Source of the DNA: Bacteroidota bacterium
GTDB lineage: Bacteria > Bacteroidota > Bacteroidia > Flavobacteriales > Flavobacteriaceae
DNA length: 5,048 nt
Direction of reading: 5' to 3'
Assembly (NCBI GenBank): GCA_023437485.1
Contig: JAEZGB010000078.1
Coordinates: forward strand, 1 to 5,048
The position numbers and the translations under genes were made by a program. A model generated the notes under the pieces. It searched no databases, had not been told where the DNA came from, and saw only the letters and a program-made list of their open reading frames with translations. Positions 4,593-5,048 of the stretch are shown piece after piece; within the stretch, counting starts at the first letter, position 1, and every line of letters begins with the position of its first letter.

Positions 4593-5048
4593 TCAGAGCC
4601 TGAATGAAAACCCAACGGCAGCAAAATAATCGGGCGCATTTTCAGTAATGCCCGCCCCGGCCGAGAAGTCAATCATGAAGTTGTTGGAAATCAGATAGGT
4701 GATTCCGCCGTCAAACCGGTGGTCGCTTTTGTCTTCCTGTGGCGCAAACCCGTAAAGTTCAAGGAAAGCGCCAAGTTTTTCAGTAAGGGCAAAGCCCGTG
4801 GCCACCGTATAAATAAACGTGGGTTCAGGTGTGAAACCATCCCATTCGGCACCAAGATTATAGCTAAAGCTCACCGCAGGCGAGAGGGTGTGCTGCATGA
4901 CAAACCTGAATTCGGGGGCATAAAAATCGGCTTTGAAATCCTTTGAAGCCAATTTTGGGATCGACATATGCCCGATAAAAGACGTCTTTGGAACAATGCC
5001 GTTTTCTTCCGATATCCGTGCCTTAAAACCCACCAGCACGGGGTTGAA
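4593..5048 (-). CDS. Outer-membrane transporter-like protein, C-terminal part (PF13557 / Phenol_MetA_deg type)
   Basis: Only the last 151 residues are in the window; the frame is open to the edge, so the start is missing. The visible part alternates short amphipathic beta strands rich in aromatic residues and glycine, as in an outer-membrane beta-barrel. The pattern FNPVLVGFKARI at the visible start, FIYTVATGFALTEKLGAFLE in the middle, and the end DGGITYLISNNFMIDFSAGAG ... YFAAVGFSFRL match what I know of the family annotated as transporter or Phenol_MetA_deg. Members are named after an aromatic-degradation gene, but the substrate is generally unknown and I do not infer one. The chain ends in FSFRL, without the usual terminal Phe. 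It is the first visible gene of the minus-strand group, and its TGA at 4593-4595 lies 14 bp before crtY, so the two are probably co-transcribed. Confidence 0.78.
   Translation of the reverse strand, partial: FNPVLVGFKARISEENGIVPKTSFIGHMSIPKLASKDFKADFYAPEFRFVMQHTLSPAVSFSYNLGAEWDGFTPEPTFIYTVATGFALTEKLGAFLELYGFAPQEDKSDHRFDGGITYLISNNFMIDFSAGAGITENAPDYFAAVGFSFRL

Overview
The window looks like a chromosomal segment of a member of the Bacteroidota. The signs are a lipoprotein whose mature end reads C-SDDDD (the Bacteroidota surface-export signal type), a Bacteroidota-type -7 promoter box (TAnnTTTG) in front of one gene, weak or absent Shine-Dalgarno sequences, a carotenoid lycopene cyclase and a bacilliredoxin. 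The genus cannot be fixed from this sequence.

Layout. Positions 1-540 are non-coding and consist mostly of a degenerate tandem array with a period of about 60 bp. It has seven units of two subtypes, each ending in CTGAYNN heptamers, in two blocks split by a 103-bp spacer with a C-rich tract. A short AT-rich leader follows. A plus-strand pair comes next: a 74-residue twin-arginine-type lipoprotein built of seven DGYYD repeats (620-844), then, after 37 bp holding a 12-bp perfect palindrome, a 694-residue two-domain glycosyltransferase (GT4-like plus GT9 heptosyltransferase-like) with an unassigned C-terminal tail (882-2966).

The right half is read on the minus strand: an outer-membrane-type protein cut by the window end (5048-4593), lycopene beta-cyclase crtY (4578-3442) and a BrxA/BrxB-family bacilliredoxin (3396-2986). 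OMP and crtY are 14 bp apart and probably co-transcribed. The bacilliredoxin has its own good -7 box and may be transcribed both alone and by read-through. The two convergent groups meet at 2966/2986, where a strong intrinsic terminator for the minus strand lies inside the last codons of the glycosyltransferase gene.

Function. The minus-strand genes suggest envelope, carotenoid and thiol-redox functions. The most interesting part is the plus-strand pair: a very small Asp/Tyr-repeat lipoprotein predicted to be surface exposed, directly followed by a fused double glycosyltransferase whose C-terminal tail could form a small beta3-alpha3 (PqqD/RRE-like) domain. A glycosylated repeat-lipoprotein system is a testable hypothesis, not something the sequence proves.
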